A stretch of DNA of 16,870 nucleotides, taken from NCBI GenBank assembly GCA_021769025.1, contig JAETTS010000014.1:1-16870 (forward strand). Direction: 5' to 3'. Position numbers and translations under genes: made by a program. Each line of letters opens with the position of its first letter. Positions within the stretch are counted from its first letter, which is position 1. The notes under the pieces are model-generated. The model saw only the letters and a program-made list of their open reading frames with translations, had not been told where the DNA came from and did no database searches. Positions 14,588 to 16,870 of the stretch are shown piece by piece. The stretch is from Enterocloster bolteae. GTDB taxonomy: Bacteria; Bacillota_A; Clostridia; Lachnospirales; Lachnospiraceae.

Positions 14588-15681
14588 CTGATTTTTTCAA
14601 AGATTTCCAATTTTTTTGCTGCACCGCCCTCCATAAGCGCCGCCAATTCCCTTCCCATCCGGATATGCCCCATATCCGACGGATGCAGAAGGTCCGTGCT
14701 AAGCCATGTTAAGCTCTTTAATATACACTCTCCATCCAGGTATACCATACGCTCATCCCCCCATTGGGCTGCCTGCTCTTTCACGATTCTTCGAAATGCC
14801 TGATAGTTCCGATACCGCCGATCCCCATGATCTGTCAAAATCTTTCCCCGGTTGCCAAACATATCAATCACAAAAATTTGTTTGGCGGGGCTGTTTCTTG
14901 TCAAGGTTTTTATCATATGGCTTACCCTGTTTGAAAATGTGTCCGGCTCCAGAAATGACAGCATATTCACCCCTAATTCCAGAGAAAGAACATCCACAGG
15001 AAGGAAAGCCAGATACTCTGCCATGATCCCTTCTCCCATACAGGAACCGGACAGCCCTTTGTTAAGCACATCGTATCCAAGGCTTATGGCCGCCTGTTCC
15101 ACATAGCTGTTGCCATATAGATTGGACACATAGCCGCAGGTGATGGAAGAGCCGTAGGCAGCCCAGGTCACAGAAGGCTTCTCCTCTTTTTTGGGCGGCC
15201 TTACCTTCTTACCATAGGTATCCAGATAATGAAAATACCCATATCCCCCATTTCCAAACTGAATTCTCCACACACAGGGGGCAAACCTGCCTCTTGGAAT
15301 CTGGCTGGCATCCACCTGTTGAAAGGCCTCCGGGTAATCGATATGAAGCACCGTACAGGCTCCGACAGGCAGGACATGCCGGGAATGCATCATATCGCCA
15401 TAGTAGACCGTTATCTCCTGATCCCGCCAGGCTGCGGACAGCCCAATCTCAAAAAAGCTGGCATCTGTCACAAACCGGATCTCACATCCCTGGACAAACT
15501 TTGACCGAAACCGGCCATTGTGATTCCCTGGAATTCCCAATTCCTCCTTCATCTGCTTGGGAAACCGCTCCAGCCTCCAGCCTTCCATGCCGGGAACCTT
15601 CTCAAGATGATCCACATTGTGGAACTCCACTCCAAATTCAATCACGCCATTTCCTCCATTTTTGACAACCATCCCTATCAA
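14584..15681 (-). CDS. SGNH/GDSL-type hydrolase (esterase) with N-terminal accessory domain
   Basis: The protein has 365 residues from the TTG start. The C-terminal half (from about 170) is an SGNH hydrolase. Block I YGSSIT holds the nucleophile Ser179, NKGLSGS is block II (Gly209), LELGVN is block III (Asn239), and STDLLHPSD holds the Asp330/His333 pair. Residues about 15-155 form a beta-rich domain like those found before SGNH domains in carbohydrate esterases, so deacetylation of a glycan is a reasonable guess. No signal peptide is seen, so it is probably cytoplasmic. The start is unsettled: GGAGG (15692-15696) is six bases from an out-of-frame ATG (15683-15685), ten from the in-frame TTG (15679-15681) and 19 from the in-frame ATG (15670-15672), because of a 13-base tandem duplication. 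The upstream flavoprotein gene ends 14 bases before the TTG. Confidence 0.85.
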   Translation of the reverse strand: MIGMVVKNGGNGVIEFGVEFHNVDHLEKVPGMEGWRLERFPKQMKEELGIPGNHNGRFRSKFVQGCEIRFVTDASFFEIGLSAAWRDQEITVYYGDMMHSRHVLPVGACTVLHIDYPEAFQQVDASQIPRGRFAPCVWRIQFGNGGYGYFHYLDTYGKKVRPPKKEEKPSVTWAAYGSSITCGYVSNLYGNSYVEQAAISLGYDVLNKGLSGSCMGEGIMAEYLAFLPVDVLSLELGVNMLSFLEPDTFSNRVSHMIKTLTRNSPAKQIFVIDMFGNRGKILTDHGDRRYRNYQAFRRIVKEQAAQWGDERMVYLDGECILKSLTWLSTDLLHPSDMGHIRMGRELAALMEGGAAKKLEIFEKIS

Positions 15682-15691
15682 CCATCCCTAT
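15666..15691. repeat. 13-bp perfect tandem duplication at the start of the SGNH hydrolase gene
   Basis: Two identical 13-base units (15666-15678 and 15679-15691; minus strand ATAGGGATGGTTG) sit head to tail between the Shine-Dalgarno and the coding region. Each holds one ATG. As 13 is not a multiple of three, only one of the two ATGs is in frame with the hydrolase, and it is the one further from the Shine-Dalgarno. Confidence 0.97.
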
Positions 15692-15695
15692 CCTC

Positions 15696-16870
15696 CTATC
15701 TTAAGTAACACCCCTGGCTCTTAAGCTGTTTCCTCAGGGCAGCAGGTTCCACATCGCCAGCATTGGTTTGTTTTGCCACCGCCATGGCCGCCGCGGTTCC
15801 CGCAGCCTGGCCGGTGAGAAAACATGCGGGCATGACCCGAAGGGATGCCTGAACCTGCCGGTCGCAGCTTACGATCCTCCCAGCTGTCAAAAGATTTGAC
15901 ATACCCTCCGGCACCAGACACCGGTATGGTATCCCGTAAGATTCTCCTGGCCGGTACGCGGTGTCCCGATACTGCCGCTCCAAATTTTCATCCGTTCCTG
16001 CTGCTCCATGAATGTCTATGGGATAGGAATAATAACCAATAGCATCTGGAAAATCTGCCCGTCTCACATAATCCTGGATGGTCATATAGTATTTTCCCCG
16101 AATTCTCCTTGACTCCCTCACCCCCATATCTGGACCGCTGGAAACCAATACCCCATGCTCTCCGCCAGGGACATAGTTTCTTATGAATTCCATCAGTCTT
16201 GGCAGCTGCCGTCTGGCCTTCACCTGAGCCTGGGTCATAGATGATGCGTCCAGGGGATCCAGATCATACACATGACCGAAATTAAAGGACGCGGTTCCGG
16301 GAGAGGCCAGGGCGATTCCAGCCACCTTTGTCTCTCCCTCCGGAAACGCCCCGTGCTCCTTTGCCTTGCGGACCGCATTCATCAGATTGCCGTTTTCCCC
16401 TGTAGCTGCGGCGTATTCCAGAAACCGCTCTGTATCAAAATTAGCCACTGTAAAACATAAGGTTCCAGCCTGGACCTGCCCTTTCTCATCTCCAACCTCC
16501 GCCTTACAGCCAGACAAGGCAGCCAGATCTCCGTCTCCCGTACAGTCAATGAAGGTATGGGCCTTTACTATCTGAAGGCCGGATTTGTTGTGGATGGTTA
16601 AGCTGCGGATCCGGCCGTTTTCCTGGCTGCATCCGATTAACACGGTGTGGAATAACAGATGGCAGCCGCAAGCGTCAACCATGTCATCCAGTACCCGCTT
16701 CAATGCCTCCGGATCGATGGGAAGCCAATCCAGTCCTTCCACCCGCCCTTCTTTCCTGTCATAAAAAGGACTTCTCCAGGAGTTCTCTTTCAGTTTTTCC
16801 AAAATCTCCAGACCAATGCCTGCCACAATGGTCCTGACCCCATCCGTATAAGTACAGAATGCAGGGATCG
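15696..16870 (-). CDS. FAD-dependent oxidoreductase (FAD_oxidored family), C-terminal part
   Basis: About 390 C-terminal residues are visible, and the frame is open to the right edge, so the start and the first FAD-binding GxGxxG motif lie outside. A GTG at 16824-16826 is only an internal codon. The visible part has FIDCTGDGDLAALSGC, the second FAD-contacting motif typical of the FAD_oxidored family. A substrate-domain segment with DMGVRESRRIRGKYYM follows, and then the C-terminal FAD region LTAGRIVSCDRQVQASLRVM and GQAAGTAAAMAVA. Members oxidise or reduce diverse substrates, often beside carbohydrate genes, and no substrate can be named here. The stop codon overlaps the Shine-Dalgarno region of the SGNH hydrolase gene, so the two are probably co-expressed. 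Confidence 0.85.
   Translation of the reverse strand, partial: IPAFCTYTDGVRTIVAGIGLEILEKLKENSWRSPFYDRKEGRVEGLDWLPIDPEALKRVLDDMVDACGCHLLFHTVLIGCSQENGRIRSLTIHNKSGLQIVKAHTFIDCTGDGDLAALSGCKAEVGDEKGQVQAGTLCFTVANFDTERFLEYAAATGENGNLMNAVRKAKEHGAFPEGETKVAGIALASPGTASFNFGHVYDLDPLDASSMTQAQVKARRQLPRLMEFIRNYVPGGEHGVLVSSGPDMGVRESRRIRGKYYMTIQDYVRRADFPDAIGYYSYPIDIHGAAGTDENLERQYRDTAYRPGESYGIPYRCLVPEGMSNLLTAGRIVSCDRQVQASLRVMPACFLTGQAAGTAAAMAVAKQTNAGDVEPAALRKQLKSQGCYLR

Noticed and set aside
14566..14600. Terminator for the SGNH hydrolase from AAAATC/GATTTT repeats
   Set aside because: The stem is only about six AT-rich pairs with a long loop and overlaps the rpsU promoter; too weak to call.

Overview
The window looks like chromosomal DNA of a spore-forming member of the Clostridia, most likely Lachnospiraceae. 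The support is a yqfC-yqfD-phoH-ybeY sporulation/RNA-maturation cluster next to rpsU, a SpoVB-type flippase, a BofC-like protein, a DUF3048 lipoprotein, low-GC Gram-positive promoters and AGGAGG-type ribosome binding sites. All convincing genes lie on the minus strand, so transcription runs from right (16870) to left (1). I see no CRISPR array, prophage, intact insertion sequence, tRNA or rRNA.

Right to left: (i) 16870-14584 holds the C-terminal part of a FAD_oxidored-type flavoprotein followed directly by an SGNH/GDSL hydrolase, whose start region carries a 13-bp tandem duplication. (ii) 14587-14257 is a self-contained rpsU (ribosomal protein S21) unit with a good sigma-A promoter, a leader hairpin and a strong intrinsic terminator; the promoter -35 box overlaps the stop codon of the hydrolase. 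(iii) 14205-11062 is yqfC, yqfD, phoH-like and ybeY, tightly packed, with an ATGA overlap between yqfD and phoH. (iv) 10891-7402 is a DUF3048 lipoprotein overlapping a SpoVB/MurJ-like flippase that carries an extra N-terminal low-complexity domain of about 240 residues built partly from 13-residue repeats. (v) 7288-3928 is a BofC-like membrane-anchored protein, a BaiN/YhiN-type flavoprotein gene broken by two in-frame stop codons, and an intact COG2509-type FAD-dependent dehydrogenase. (vi) 3735-351 is a proline-biosynthesis operon: a near-consensus promoter, then proB, a DUF896 gene, proA and a tRNA-dihydrouridine synthase, followed after 42 bases by (vii) the 5' part of hisA (308-1), which runs off the left edge.

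Most of the window is ordinary housekeeping and sporulation chromosome. I did not find a convincing new multi-gene system. The observations most worth a second look are the doubly nonsense-interrupted flavoprotein gene, the duplicated start region of the SGNH hydrolase (which puts the best-placed ATG out of frame), the repeat-bearing N-terminal extension on the flippase, and a 190-base intergenic stretch near 3736-3927 with inverted repeats and possible gene remnants.
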